Shown: piece by piece, positions 35,482 through 43,426 of the stretch
Numbering within the stretch: the first letter of the stretch is position 1
How the letters are laid out: every line of letters begins with the position of its first letter
Assembly (NCBI RefSeq): GCF_001982635.1
Contig: NZ_MKFI01000001.1
Location: 300,770-364,769 of the forward strand
Source: Bradyrhizobium mercantei
GTDB taxonomy: Bacteria; Pseudomonadota; Alphaproteobacteria; Rhizobiales; Xanthobacteraceae
DNA length: 64,000 nt
Reading direction: 5' to 3'
Made by a program: the position numbers and the translations under genes
Notes under the pieces: generated by a model
Told to the model about the DNA's origin: nothing
Databases searched by the model: none
The model's input: only the letters and a program-made list of their open reading frames with translations

Positions 35482-36807
35482 ATGGCGAAGCGTCAACTCA
35501 AGCTCGGCGCGTTCATGCGGCCGATCAGCATCCACACCGGCGCCTGGCGCTATCCCGGGGCCTGGCCCGACGCCAATTTCAACTTCGACCACATCAAGAC
35601 GCTGATCCGGAAGCTCGAGGCCGGCAAGTTCGATGCCTTCTTCATGGCCGACCATCTGGCCGTGCTGAACATGCCGATCAATGCGCTGAAGCGCAGCCAC
35701 ACGGTCACATCGTTCGAACCGTTCACGCTGCTCTCGGCGCTGGCCGCCGTGACCGAGAATATCGGCCTGATCGCGACCGGCTCGACCACCTTCGACGAGC
35801 CCTATCACGTCGCCCGCCGCTTCGCCTCGCTCGATCACATCTCCGGCGGCCGCGCCGGCTGGAATATCGTCACGACTTCAAATCCTGACGCGGCGCTGAA
35901 TTTCGGGCTCGACGATCACATGGAGCACGCCGAGCGCTACAAGCGCGCCCGCGAGTTCTACGATGTGGTCACCGGCCTCTGGGATTCCTTTGCCGATGAC
36001 GCCTTCGTGCGTGATGTCGAGTCCGGCCTGTTCGTCGATCCCGGCAAGATGCATGTGCTCAACCACAAGGGCAAATATCTCTCGGTGCGCGGCCCCTTGA
36101 ACATCGCCCGCCCGGTGCAGGGCTGGCCGGTCATCGTGCAGGCCGGCGCCTCCGACGACGGCCGGCAGCTTGCGGCCGAGACCGCGGAAGCCGTCTTCAC
36201 CGGCGGCGGCAGCCTGGCCGACGGACAGAAGCTCTACGCCGACATCAAGGGCCGCATGGAGAAGATCGGCCGCGATCCCGAGCATCTGAAGATCCTGCCC
36301 GGCGCCTTCGTGGTGGTCGGTGACAGCGTCGAGGAAGCCAAGGAGAAGCGCGCGCTGCTCGACAGCCGCGTGCATTACGACAGCGCGATCGCCTCGCTGT
36401 CGGTGATCCTCGGCACCGATGCGTCCGGCTTCGATCCCGACGGGCAATTGCCGCCGATCCCGGAAACCAATGCAAGCAAGAGCGGCCGGCAGCGCCTCGT
36501 CGACGTCGCCGCGCGCGACAAGCTCACCGTGCGCCAGCTCGCCCAGCGCGTCGGCGGCTATGGCGGGCTCGCCTTCGTCGGCACGCCGCAGACCATCGCC
36601 GACCAGATGGAGGAATGGCTGACCGGCCACGGCAGCGACGGCTTCAACATCATGTTCCCCTATCTGCCGCAGGGCCTGTTCGAGTTCGTCGACAAGGTGG
36701 TGCCGGAACTGCAGAAGCGCGGAATCTTCCGGACCGAGTACGAAGGGCGGACATTGCGCGAAAATCTGGGCCTGCCGCGGCCGAAAAACCAGTTCTTCGA
36801 GGGCTAA
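35482..36807 (+). CDS. LLM-class flavin-dependent monooxygenase (NtaA/SnaA/DszA family)
   Basis: This 441-residue FMN-dependent TIM-barrel enzyme resembles nitrilotriacetate monooxygenase component A. It has WRYPGAWPDANFNFDHIKTLIRKLEAGKFDAFFMADHLAVLN near the N-terminus, SGGRAGWNIVTTSNPDAALNFG and QGWPVIVQAGASDDGRQLAAETAEAVFTGG in the barrel, and a C-terminal FNIMFPYLPQGLFEFVDKVVPELQKRGIFRTEYEGRTLRENLGL, the family signature. It uses a reduced flavin supplied by a separate reductase. Substrate cannot be deduced. Confidence 0.9.
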   Translation: MAKRQLKLGAFMRPISIHTGAWRYPGAWPDANFNFDHIKTLIRKLEAGKFDAFFMADHLAVLNMPINALKRSHTVTSFEPFTLLSALAAVTENIGLIATGSTTFDEPYHVARRFASLDHISGGRAGWNIVTTSNPDAALNFGLDDHMEHAERYKRAREFYDVVTGLWDSFADDAFVRDVESGLFVDPGKMHVLNHKGKYLSVRGPLNIARPVQGWPVIVQAGASDDGRQLAAETAEAVFTGGGSLADGQKLYADIKGRMEKIGRDPEHLKILPGAFVVVGDSVEEAKEKRALLDSRVHYDSAIASLSVILGTDASGFDPDGQLPPIPETNASKSGRQRLVDVAARDKLTVRQLAQRVGGYGGLAFVGTPQTIADQMEEWLTGHGSDGFNIMFPYLPQGLFEFVDKVVPELQKRGIFRTEYEGRTLRENLGLPRPKNQFFEG

Positions 36808-36934
36808 TTGGCCGGAATCGGGTCCGTTTCGGCCGGGAAATCCTTGACTTCTCACGGTTTGTGGCTAGTTTCCGGGCCAAACGCGGGCCGATTTGGCCGG
36901 CTCCCGATACCCCTTCATTTTCGAGGATTTGCAC

Positions 36935-37102
36935 ATGGCCAAAGCGGTCACCATCAAGGTCAAGCTCGTGTCGACGGCCGATACCGGCTTCTATTACGTC
37001 GCCAAGAAGAATTCGCGCACCATGACCGACAAGCTGGTCAAGAAGAAGTACGACCCGGTCGCGCGCAAGCACGTCGAGTTCAAGGAAGCCAAGATCAAGT
37101 AA
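36935..37102 (+). CDS. rpmG: 50S ribosomal protein L33
   Basis: This 55-residue basic protein has the L33 pattern [18 protein letters not shown] and [30 protein letters not shown]. It is the cysteine-free (C-minus) form, which does not bind zinc. GAGGATTT lies before the start. In many Alphaproteobacteria rpmG is next to pleD; here about 6.3 kb of accessory genes separates them. Confidence 0.97.
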   Translation: MAKAVTIKVKLVSTADTGFYYVAKKNSRTMTDKLVKKKYDPVARKHVEFKEAKIK

Positions 37103-37125
37103 GATCGGCTGCTTCTGACGTTTCA

Positions 37126-37151
37126 AACGGGGCCCTCGCGGCCCCGTTTTT
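37126..37151 (+). terminator. Rho-independent terminator of rpmG
   Basis: The stem ACGGGGCC, loop CTCGC and its complement GGCCCCGT are followed by a run of T. It lies 24 bases after the rpmG stop. Confidence 0.9.
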
Positions 37152-37211
37152 GCTTTGTAGCCTGGCGTCATCCCTCATGTTTTTCGGGCCGGTCCCGGGC
37201 GCAGGGCTCAG

Positions 37212-37742
37212 ATGATCGCAAGCTTGGACGAGGGAAATGTCGGCGGCTACTCGGTCGCCTACGGCCGCGAGGACATCTACTTTCCGGTCTATGTCACGGC
37301 CGCGCTCGCCGCGATCTTCCTGACCACGAGCTGGATCACCGGCGCACTCTATTGGCTGGCGCTGGCGGCAGCAGCCGGCGGCTTCACCTACTACAACATC
37401 CCCCTGCTGGAGGCCGGTCGTCCGACCATCGGGGCCAACCAGTACGGCATCTTCATCCAGGCCTTCGGGCTGATCCGCTGGCGCGCCATCACGCGCATCG
37501 ACCTCGTCGAGATCGCCGAGCGCGCGATGACCGTTCACGAGTTGCAGATCGCACTGAGCGGACCGCTCGGCAGCGCGCTGGTCGCCGATTGGCGCAAGCG
37601 GCCACCCTATCGGCTCCTGATGCGCCTGCCGTGGCGCATGGACCATCGTGGCGTGGTCCGCATCGATCTCGAGCCATTCGACCGGACGCCCGACGAGATC
37701 CACCGGACGTTCCTCAGGATGTGGCGCTACTATCGCAGCTAA
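37212..37742 (+). CDS. Hypothetical two-helix membrane protein
   Basis: This is a 176-residue protein with two hydrophobic segments (VYVTAALAAIFLTTSWIT and ALYWLALAAAAGGFTYYNI) near residues 27-66. A following soluble domain contains IGANQYGIFIQAFGLIRWRAITRIDLVEI and VRIDLEPFDRTPDEIHRTFLRMWRYY. The second half resembles PH-like domains of the bacterial membrane-flanking type, with a beta-rich pattern and final helix, but the match is only by appearance. It follows the rpmG terminator, so it has its own promoter. Function unknown. Confidence 0.7.
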   Translation: MIASLDEGNVGGYSVAYGREDIYFPVYVTAALAAIFLTTSWITGALYWLALAAAAGGFTYYNIPLLEAGRPTIGANQYGIFIQAFGLIRWRAITRIDLVEIAERAMTVHELQIALSGPLGSALVADWRKRPPYRLLMRLPWRMDHRGVVRIDLEPFDRTPDEIHRTFLRMWRYYRS

Positions 37743-37839
37743 AGCGCGATGAGATCTGGTTGAATCGTCATCGCGCTCCAGCTCGTTGTCTGAGCGTTGA
37801 TCTTTTCGGAAAACCGCTTCGCACTTTTCCGGATCATGC
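37743..37839. repeat. Composite intergenic palindrome
   Basis: The first part, 37743-37777, has arms AGCGCGATGA/TCATCGCGCT around GATCTGGTT. The second part, 37799-37839, holds TTTTCGGAAAACCG and TTTCCGGATCATGC, the arm set of the GCATGATC family. Both are Bradyrhizobium-type elements after the 3' end of the membrane protein gene. Confidence 0.7.
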
Positions 37840-37840
37840 T

Positions 37841-37972
37841 CTAGCGGCCGCCGAACGCCTCATCGGGCAGGTTCGCATCCGCAATGCGCGCATCCGGATT
37901 GTGTGTGATGGTCATGAACCAAACGAGGCTGAAGAACAGCGACCACGCTGTGTTCCAATAGAACCAGTTCAT
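37841..37972 (-). CDS. Small hydrophobic protein, 43 residues, next to amtB
   Basis: A 43-codon gene from ATG at 37972, preceded by GAGGTGAT. The product begins MNWFYWNTAWSLFFSLVWF, an aromatic-rich hydrophobic helix, then MTITHNPDARIADANLPDEAFGGR, an acidic, extended tail. It lies directly after amtB on the same strand (72 bp), so it may be co-expressed. The aromatic N-terminus is unlike random translations in this high-GC DNA. Function unknown. Confidence 0.6.
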   Translation of the reverse strand: MNWFYWNTAWSLFFSLVWFMTITHNPDARIADANLPDEAFGGR

Positions 37973-38044
37973 CGGATCACCTCGAACAGCTTTGACCCGC
38001 GCCAGCCGGCGGCAATCGCCGGCCAGCGCAGAATGCCGCCAAGT

Positions 38045-39442
38045 CTACTGCACGACCTCGCCGTGCAGCGCCAGATCCAACCCTTCGCGCTCGACGTCTC
38101 GCGTCACGCGAAGCCCGACGAAGAGATTGATCACGAACAGGATGATCAGGCTCACGACGGCATCATACACGAAAACCGTCGCGACGCCGATGCACTGATT
38201 GAGGAATTGCCCGGGATTCCCCTCCAGAACGCCGGCCGTTCCACCATACTGCTCGATTGCGAACACTCCGGTCAGCAGCGCCCCGACGATGCCGCCGAGG
38301 GCATGAACGCCGAAGCAATCCAGCGCATCATCGTAGCTGAACATGCGCTTCAAGCCGGTGCATCCCCAATAGCAGCAGACGCCGGCGGCGATCCCGATGG
38401 CGAAGGCGCCGACCGGCCCGACGAAACCGGAAGCAGGCGTGATCGCGACGAGGCCAGCGACGGCACCCGAGCAGATGCCGACGACCGTGGGCTTGCCCTT
38501 CAATGCCCATTCCACCAGCATCCAGGTGAAGCCCGCCACTGCGGTAGCGATCTGGGTCACCAGCATGGCCATGCCCGCCTGCATTCCGGCGGTGACGGCG
38601 GAGCCGGCGTTGAAGCCGAACCAACCGACCCATAGCAGCGAGGCGCCGATGAAGGTCAGCACCATGTTGTGCGCCGGCCCCGTCTCGACGCGCTTGCCGA
38701 GCATGATCGCGCACATCAGGCCGGCCACACCGGCATTGATATGCACAACGGTGCCGCCGGCAAAATCGAGAACCTTGACATACGCAGCATCATTACCCGC
38801 CGAGAAGATCCCGTCGGGCCCCCAGACCCAGTGGGCGATCGGCGCATAGACGAAGATCGCCCACAGTCCGATGAACCAGAGCATCGCCGAGAACTTCATC
38901 CGCTCGGCAAACGCGCCGGCGATCAGTGCCGGCGTGATGATGGCGAACGTCATCTGGAAACAGATGTAGACGGACTCAGGGATGGTCGCGGCGAGCGGAT
39001 TGGGATTGCCGATACCACCCTTGCCGATATCGCTCAGGATGTCCTTGAGGAACATGCGATCGAGCCCGCCGATAAACGGCGTGCCGGCACGAAACGCCAG
39101 GCTGTAGGTCAGCAGGGCAAACAGGATCGTGACCAAGCAGGTCACGGCGAAACTGGTCATCACGGTATCGCCGACATTCTTCTTGCGCACCATGCCGCCG
39201 TAGAACAGGCCGAGCCCCGGCACCGTCATCATCAGGACGAGTGCGACGGAGGTGAGCATCCAGGCGGTGTCGCCGGAATTCGGCGTGCACTTCTCGAGAA
39301 TCTTGCCGCCGCAGGCAGGCGGTGCCGCAGCGTCCTCGGCCAGTGCGAGGTCGCTGAACAGCAGGCAAAGAAACGCCATTCCCAGCAGAGCAATCACGAT
39401 CCGCACGAGCTTCGGGCGCGTGTATGTCGCAGACTCCATCAT
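38045..39442 (-). CDS. amtB: Ammonium transporter
   Basis: AmtB/Rh-family channel for NH4+/NH3, about 465 residues with an N-terminal signal sequence (VRIVIALLGMAFLCLLFSDLALA) and 11 helices. Hallmarks are GLGLFYGGMVRKKN, the twin-His region (IAHWVWGPDG and FGVHALGG) and GFVGPVGAFAIGIAAG. The start ATG at 39442 has GGGAGGAC in front; a frame open further upstream lacks features. A glnK gene, usually next to amtB, is absent from this window. A sigma54-like promoter lies about 310 nt upstream, which would fit nitrogen control. Confidence 0.95.
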   Translation of the reverse strand: MMESATYTRPKLVRIVIALLGMAFLCLLFSDLALAEDAAAPPACGGKILEKCTPNSGDTAWMLTSVALVLMMTVPGLGLFYGGMVRKKNVGDTVMTSFAVTCLVTILFALLTYSLAFRAGTPFIGGLDRMFLKDILSDIGKGGIGNPNPLAATIPESVYICFQMTFAIITPALIAGAFAERMKFSAMLWFIGLWAIFVYAPIAHWVWGPDGIFSAGNDAAYVKVLDFAGGTVVHINAGVAGLMCAIMLGKRVETGPAHNMVLTFIGASLLWVGWFGFNAGSAVTAGMQAGMAMLVTQIATAVAGFTWMLVEWALKGKPTVVGICSGAVAGLVAITPASGFVGPVGAFAIGIAAGVCCYWGCTGLKRMFSYDDALDCFGVHALGGIVGALLTGVFAIEQYGGTAGVLEGNPGQFLNQCIGVATVFVYDAVVSLIILFVINLFVGLRVTRDVEREGLDLALHGEVVQ

Positions 39443-39938
39443 CGTCCTCCCATCACAAGAAATGCTGGTGTTCGGAATGGGCGCGCCGCGTTCGAAGCAC
39501 GAACGGCGAAACATTGCGCGTTCGGTATCGGGATCTCTCGAAGCCGCGGTGCGGCTGGCGGGATGCAGCGACGTCGCAGCGGCGGCAGGCCGGGCGCGAG
39601 GCACAAAGGCCGCCTGCTCGGCGGCGCGGCGAAGGCCGTGGTGCGCGGATGGCTGGAGAGTGACGGCGACTAGCCTCATCGCGGCCAGCCCTTCCCATGG
39701 GTCCCCAGGCCGGAACCTCAGCGACGGCTTCCGGCACGATTTCTAGCCAGATTCAATCAAGATTCGTGCCACCGGTGCAGGTCGAGCAACACGTTGAAGA
39801 TACTGCAAATTCGATCCACGCGCGAAACGGCTTCGCGCTCCACTGCACGTTCTCGCAGCAGGCGGTAGATGTAAAAATAGGCAGCAACCGACGGCTGCCC
39901 GCGTATGGGGCAGTCGCCGGTTTACCTGGATCGGAAGC
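39443..39938. other. Long intergenic region between amtB and MFS gene
   Basis: This 496-bp gap has no convincing gene. Its right half (39735-39940) is relatively AT-rich and holds the sigma54-like motif and a small CTGCCC/GGGCAG hairpin near 39896-39915 followed on the minus strand by TATTTTTAC, possibly a terminator for the MFS gene. The left half is GC-rich and open in the amtB frame without protein-like character. Confidence 0.5.
39756..39771 (-). promoter_or_regulatory. Sigma54-like promoter of amtB
   Basis: The minus strand reads TGGCACGAATCTTGAT, one mismatch from the -24/-12 consensus TGGCACG-N4-TTGCT in the -12 GC. The -24 element is perfect and spacing is exact. The long leader to amtB (about 310 nt) is a weak point. 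Confidence 0.45.
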
Positions 39939-41171
39939 TTAGGCGGCCTTGAGCAACGGTGGCTGCGACGGCCGGATCAGCGCGAACGCCACCTGGATGA
40001 TGCCGCCGGCAAGTCCGAGGGCAACGCCGATGCGCCAGGCCATGGTGTAGGAACCGAGCGAGTCGTAGATCAGCCCTCCCCCGTAGGCGCCGAGGAAGCT
40101 GCCGATCTGGTGGCTCATGAAGGCAAGGCCCTGGATCATCGCCTGCCAGCGCAGCCCGAACATCTCCGCCACCGCACCCGCGACCAGCGGACCGACGCCC
40201 ATCCAGAGGAAGCCCATGATGGCGCCGAACAGCAGCGTCGAGGCGGGCGTTGCCGGCAGCATGAAGTACCAGGCGAGCGCGAGCGAGCGCAGGATGTAGA
40301 TCCCGCCGAGCAGCGCGAGCTTGTTCCAGCGCTGGCCGGCCCAGCCGAAGAACAGCGAGCCCAGCACGTTGAAGCCACCGATCATGCCGAGCGTCTGCGC
40401 GCTCAGCATCGGATCGAGGCCGCAGATCGCCAGATATGACGGCAGATGCGTGGTGAGGAAGACGAGTTGCATGCCGCAGACCATGTAGGCACAAGTCATC
40501 ACCACGAAGGACGCATTGCCGAACGCGGTCTTCGCCGCAGTCGCCGCCGTGGCGTTGCCGATATCATCGGCCGTTGGCTTCGGCAGCGGAATCTTGTCGA
40601 CGCGGCCGGCGTACAGCGCGGCCGGGATCATCCCGATCGACAGGATGACAAAACCGGCAAGCCCGACGCGCCAGCCGAAACCTTCATTGAGCATCTGGCC
40701 GATCGGCGCCGACAGCAGCGCGCCGAGCGAGCCTGCGGCCGAGACCATGCCGAGCACGGTCGAGCGCACCGTCTCCGACACTGCGCGCGCGGCGACCGAC
40801 ATTGCGATCGCATTCGCGGTGCAGGCGAGCGAAATGCCGATCAGCACGCCGGCGCCGATCATGATGCTGACGAGCCCATGCGCCGTCGTCATCAGCACGA
40901 GGCCCGCGATATAGGCCAGCGCGCCGACCACCATGATCGGACGGAAGCCGTAACGCACCGTCATCGCGCCCGCCACCGGCTGCAGGAAGCCCCAGGCGAG
41001 GTTCTGCACGGCGAGCGCCAGCGTGAAATGCGACACCGAAATGCCGATGTCGTGGGTCAGCGGCTGCATGAAGATGCCGAGGCTCTGCCGCAGCCCCATG
41101 CTCAGCGTGAGCATGATGGAGGCACCGATCAGAATGGGAAGCGTGGGACGCAGGACCTGCAACAGGGGCAT
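39939..41171 (-). CDS. MFS transporter (OFA-like)
   Basis: A 410-residue twelve-helix major facilitator, beginning LLQVLRPTLPILIGASIMLTLSMGLRQSLGIFM. The mid-loop between helices 6 and 7 is LYAGRVDKIPLPKPTADDIGN. The closest general pattern is the OFA/formate-oxalate antiporter subgroup. The ATG at 41171 has GGGAGAAC upstream; a longer frame adds 19 residues. It is divergent from a TetR gene with a 16-bp palindrome between them, so it is likely an efflux pump under repression. Substrate unknown. Confidence 0.85.
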   Translation of the reverse strand: MPLLQVLRPTLPILIGASIMLTLSMGLRQSLGIFMQPLTHDIGISVSHFTLALAVQNLAWGFLQPVAGAMTVRYGFRPIMVVGALAYIAGLVLMTTAHGLVSIMIGAGVLIGISLACTANAIAMSVAARAVSETVRSTVLGMVSAAGSLGALLSAPIGQMLNEGFGWRVGLAGFVILSIGMIPAALYAGRVDKIPLPKPTADDIGNATAATAAKTAFGNASFVVMTCAYMVCGMQLVFLTTHLPSYLAICGLDPMLSAQTLGMIGGFNVLGSLFFGWAGQRWNKLALLGGIYILRSLALAWYFMLPATPASTLLFGAIMGFLWMGVGPLVAGAVAEMFGLRWQAMIQGLAFMSHQIGSFLGAYGGGLIYDSLGSYTMAWRIGVALGLAGGIIQVAFALIRPSQPPLLKAA

Positions 41172-41236
41172 TGTTCTTGTTCTCCCAAAGGGGCGCGGCA
41201 CGATAGCCGCAGCCTGCGATTCCCGCATATTTTAGG

Positions 41237-41252
41237 TACACAGACCTGTGTA
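41237..41252. promoter_or_regulatory. TetR operator palindrome
   Basis: TACACAGACCTGTGTA is a perfect 16-bp palindrome with 7-bp arms and a 2-bp centre in the MFS/TetR intergenic gap, about 50 bp from the tetR-type start and 66 bp from the MFS start. A related half site, TATACAC, lies at 41259. Typical for a TetR repressor controlling both genes. Confidence 0.75.
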
Positions 41253-41304
41253 ATTAGGCTATACACAAGCGCTGCTGTCAAGCGAAGAGGATCACGGCCG
41301 GCGC

Positions 41305-41901
41305 ATGGCTTCCCCGCCTCCCAAACAGACCATGAAGGAGCGGATCCTCGAGACCGCCGACAAACTGTTCTACCTGCAGGGCATTCGCGCGATCGGCGTC
41401 GACACCATCGCGGCCGAGATCGGTATCAGCAAGCGCACGCTCTACAATCACTTCCCGTCGAAGGACGCGCTGATCGAAGCCTATCTGCAACGCCGCTTCG
41501 TGCAGCCCCGCCCCTCCGACAAGCCGCCGGCCGAGCAGATTCTCGCGACCTTCGATTCGCTGGAGCGGCGCTTTGCGGCGAAGGATTTCCGCGGCTGCCC
41601 GTTCGTCAACGCGGTGGCCGAGCTCGGTCCTGATGACGAGGACCGCACCGTCAGAAACATCGCAATTGCCTTCAAGGAAAGCCGCCGGATCTGGTTTCGC
41701 GATCTGCTCCGCCAGCTCGATGTCGCCGATGCCGAGGGACTGGCGACCCAGCTCACGCTCCTGGTCGATGGTTCGATCGCACAGGACCTGGTGCGCGACG
41801 ATCCCGCCATGGCGTGCGCGGCCAGGGAAGCCGCCCGTGTGCTGCTGGCGAATGCCGGGGTGAAGGTCGCAGGCTCCGCGGACAAGAAGCGCGGCGGATA
41901 A
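41305..41901 (+). CDS. TetR/AcrR-family transcriptional regulator
   Basis: A 198-residue TetR repressor with a DNA-binding helix-turn-helix at about residues 12-55 (RILETADKLFYLQGIRAIGVDTIAAEIGISKRTLYNHFPSKDALIEAYL). The C-terminal ligand domain contains FRGCPFVNAVAELGPDD, a subgroup signature. It is divergent from the MFS pump; the palindrome in the gap is its probable binding site. Inducer unknown. Confidence 0.92.
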   Translation: MASPPPKQTMKERILETADKLFYLQGIRAIGVDTIAAEIGISKRTLYNHFPSKDALIEAYLQRRFVQPRPSDKPPAEQILATFDSLERRFAAKDFRGCPFVNAVAELGPDDEDRTVRNIAIAFKESRRIWFRDLLRQLDVADAEGLATQLTLLVDGSIAQDLVRDDPAMACAAREAARVLLANAGVKVAGSADKKRGG

Positions 41902-42028
41902 ATCCGGTTGCGCAAACAGGTTCCGTTTGGTTGGTAGCGCCAAGCGTGCGTGATGGCCGAATGAAATATTCCGTCGCGCGAGATTGCCGACGACCGCGCA
42001 AACAGCCCGGCGCAACAGGGGGACGACC

Positions 42029-43234
42029 ATGGAAGATCTGAAGGTGACGGCCACCGGCTACGATTTCGCGCCGGCGCGCGCCGCCATGCAGCGCTATATC
42101 GACAACAATCTGCTGTCCGGCATCTCGTCCGCGGTCATGGTCGGCCGCGAGCTGGTCGATGTGTCCTGCGTCGGCTGGGCCGACAAGGAAGCACAGACCC
42201 CGCTGCGCACCGACCACATCTTCCGGGTGTTCTCCAACACCAAGCTGATCACCTCCTGCGCGGCGCTGCTGCTGTTCGAGGACGGCCGCTTCCACCTCGA
42301 CGATCCGATCGAGACCTACATCCCGCAACTCGGAAACCGCAAGGTGCTGCGGCCGGGCGCGACATCGATCGATGACACCGAGCCGGCGCAGAGCTCGATC
42401 ACCATTCGCCAATTGCTGAGCCACAGCGCCGGCCTGAGCTACGGTTTCTTCGATCCCGGCACCGTCATCTTCAAGGCTCTGAACGAACGCGGCGTGCACA
42501 ATCCGAACACGACCTTGGCTCAGATGGTCGATGTGCTGGCCGATCTGCCGCTGATCTACCAGCCGGGCACGTCGTGGGAATACTCGCTCGCGATCGACGT
42601 GATCGCACGCCTCGTGGAAGTCGTCAGCGGCCAGCGCTTCGACAAGTTTATCAAGGAGCGCATCCTCGATCCGCTCGGCATGGTCGATACCGGCTTCGTC
42701 GTTCCCGAACAGGACCAGGGTCGCCTCGTCGCGTATTACGCTGGCGCCGACCTGATGGAGCCGATGAAGCCGGGCCTCACCCGCACCGACAATGCGCCCT
42801 TCCCCGGCGCCTATCTGCGTCCGGTCGCACGGCTGAATGGCGGCGGCGGCCTGGTGTCGACACTGCCCGACATGGTCGCGCTGATCCGCAGCCTGCTGCC
42901 GGGCGGACCGACGCTGCTGAAGCCGGACACGATTGCAGCGATGATGTCCAACCAGTTGCCCGAAGGCCAATGGATCCGCTTCGCAATGATGGGCGAACAG
43001 CCCGGCAAGGCGCACGGGCTTGCCGGCGGCCTGATCCTCACCCCCTCGCCGATCGATCATCCCGATGCGGCCGGTGAGTTCTACTGGGGCGGCGTCGCGG
43101 GCACGCAGTGGTGGATTTCGCCCAGAAAAGGCATCGCCGGCGTCATGATGGCGCAGCGCCAGATGGCGTTCGTCCATCCGTTCTCGTTCGAGTTCAAGCG
43201 GCTGGCCTATGACGCGGTGAAGCCCAGGCGATAG
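42029..43234 (+). CDS. Serine hydrolase, beta-lactamase/EstB family
   Basis: A 401-residue cytosolic-looking enzyme with the class C beta-lactamase fold. The nucleophile motif SxxK is Ser69-Asn-Thr-Lys72 (VFSNTK), and a Tyr in WEYSLAIDV serves as the second motif. No signal peptide is seen. Enzymes of this family are esterases or peptidases rather than true beta-lactamases. The ATG at 42029 has GGGGGAC before it. Downstream of TetR on the same strand, but 127 bp apart. Confidence 0.85.
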   Translation: MEDLKVTATGYDFAPARAAMQRYIDNNLLSGISSAVMVGRELVDVSCVGWADKEAQTPLRTDHIFRVFSNTKLITSCAALLLFEDGRFHLDDPIETYIPQLGNRKVLRPGATSIDDTEPAQSSITIRQLLSHSAGLSYGFFDPGTVIFKALNERGVHNPNTTLAQMVDVLADLPLIYQPGTSWEYSLAIDVIARLVEVVSGQRFDKFIKERILDPLGMVDTGFVVPEQDQGRLVAYYAGADLMEPMKPGLTRTDNAPFPGAYLRPVARLNGGGGLVSTLPDMVALIRSLLPGGPTLLKPDTIAAMMSNQLPEGQWIRFAMMGEQPGKAHGLAGGLILTPSPIDHPDAAGEFYWGGVAGTQWWISPRKGIAGVMMAQRQMAFVHPFSFEFKRLAYDAVKPRR

Positions 43235-43257
43235 CATCTGCATCCATGACAAATGCT

Positions 43258-43394
43258 GTCGTCACCCGCCAACGGGTCGGCGCGAAGCGCCGCCCGATGA
43301 CAGCTCCAGCGGGTGACCCAGTATTCCAGAGACGGTTCAGCTTGAAACGAGAGGCCGCAGCGTACTGGATACCCCGCATGCGCAGGGTATGACC
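43258..43394. repeat. Intergenic repeat, GTGACCCAGTATTCCAGAG family (copy 3)
   Basis: Ends GTCGTCACCCGC and GGGTATGAC, with the shared words GCGGGTGACCCAGTATTCCAG and TACTGGATACCCCGC. It also contains a GGCGCGAAGCGCC hairpin. It fills the gap between the convergent serine hydrolase and pleD genes. Confidence 0.75.
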
Positions 43395-43426
43395 ACCGGT
43401 GTTGTGGATGGTGTGAAGCGCGGTCG

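Noticed and set aside
39443..39679. N-terminal extension of amtB by 79 codons
   Set aside because: The region is only open because of base composition; the ATG at 39442 has a good GGGAGGAC site and a signal-like N-terminus.
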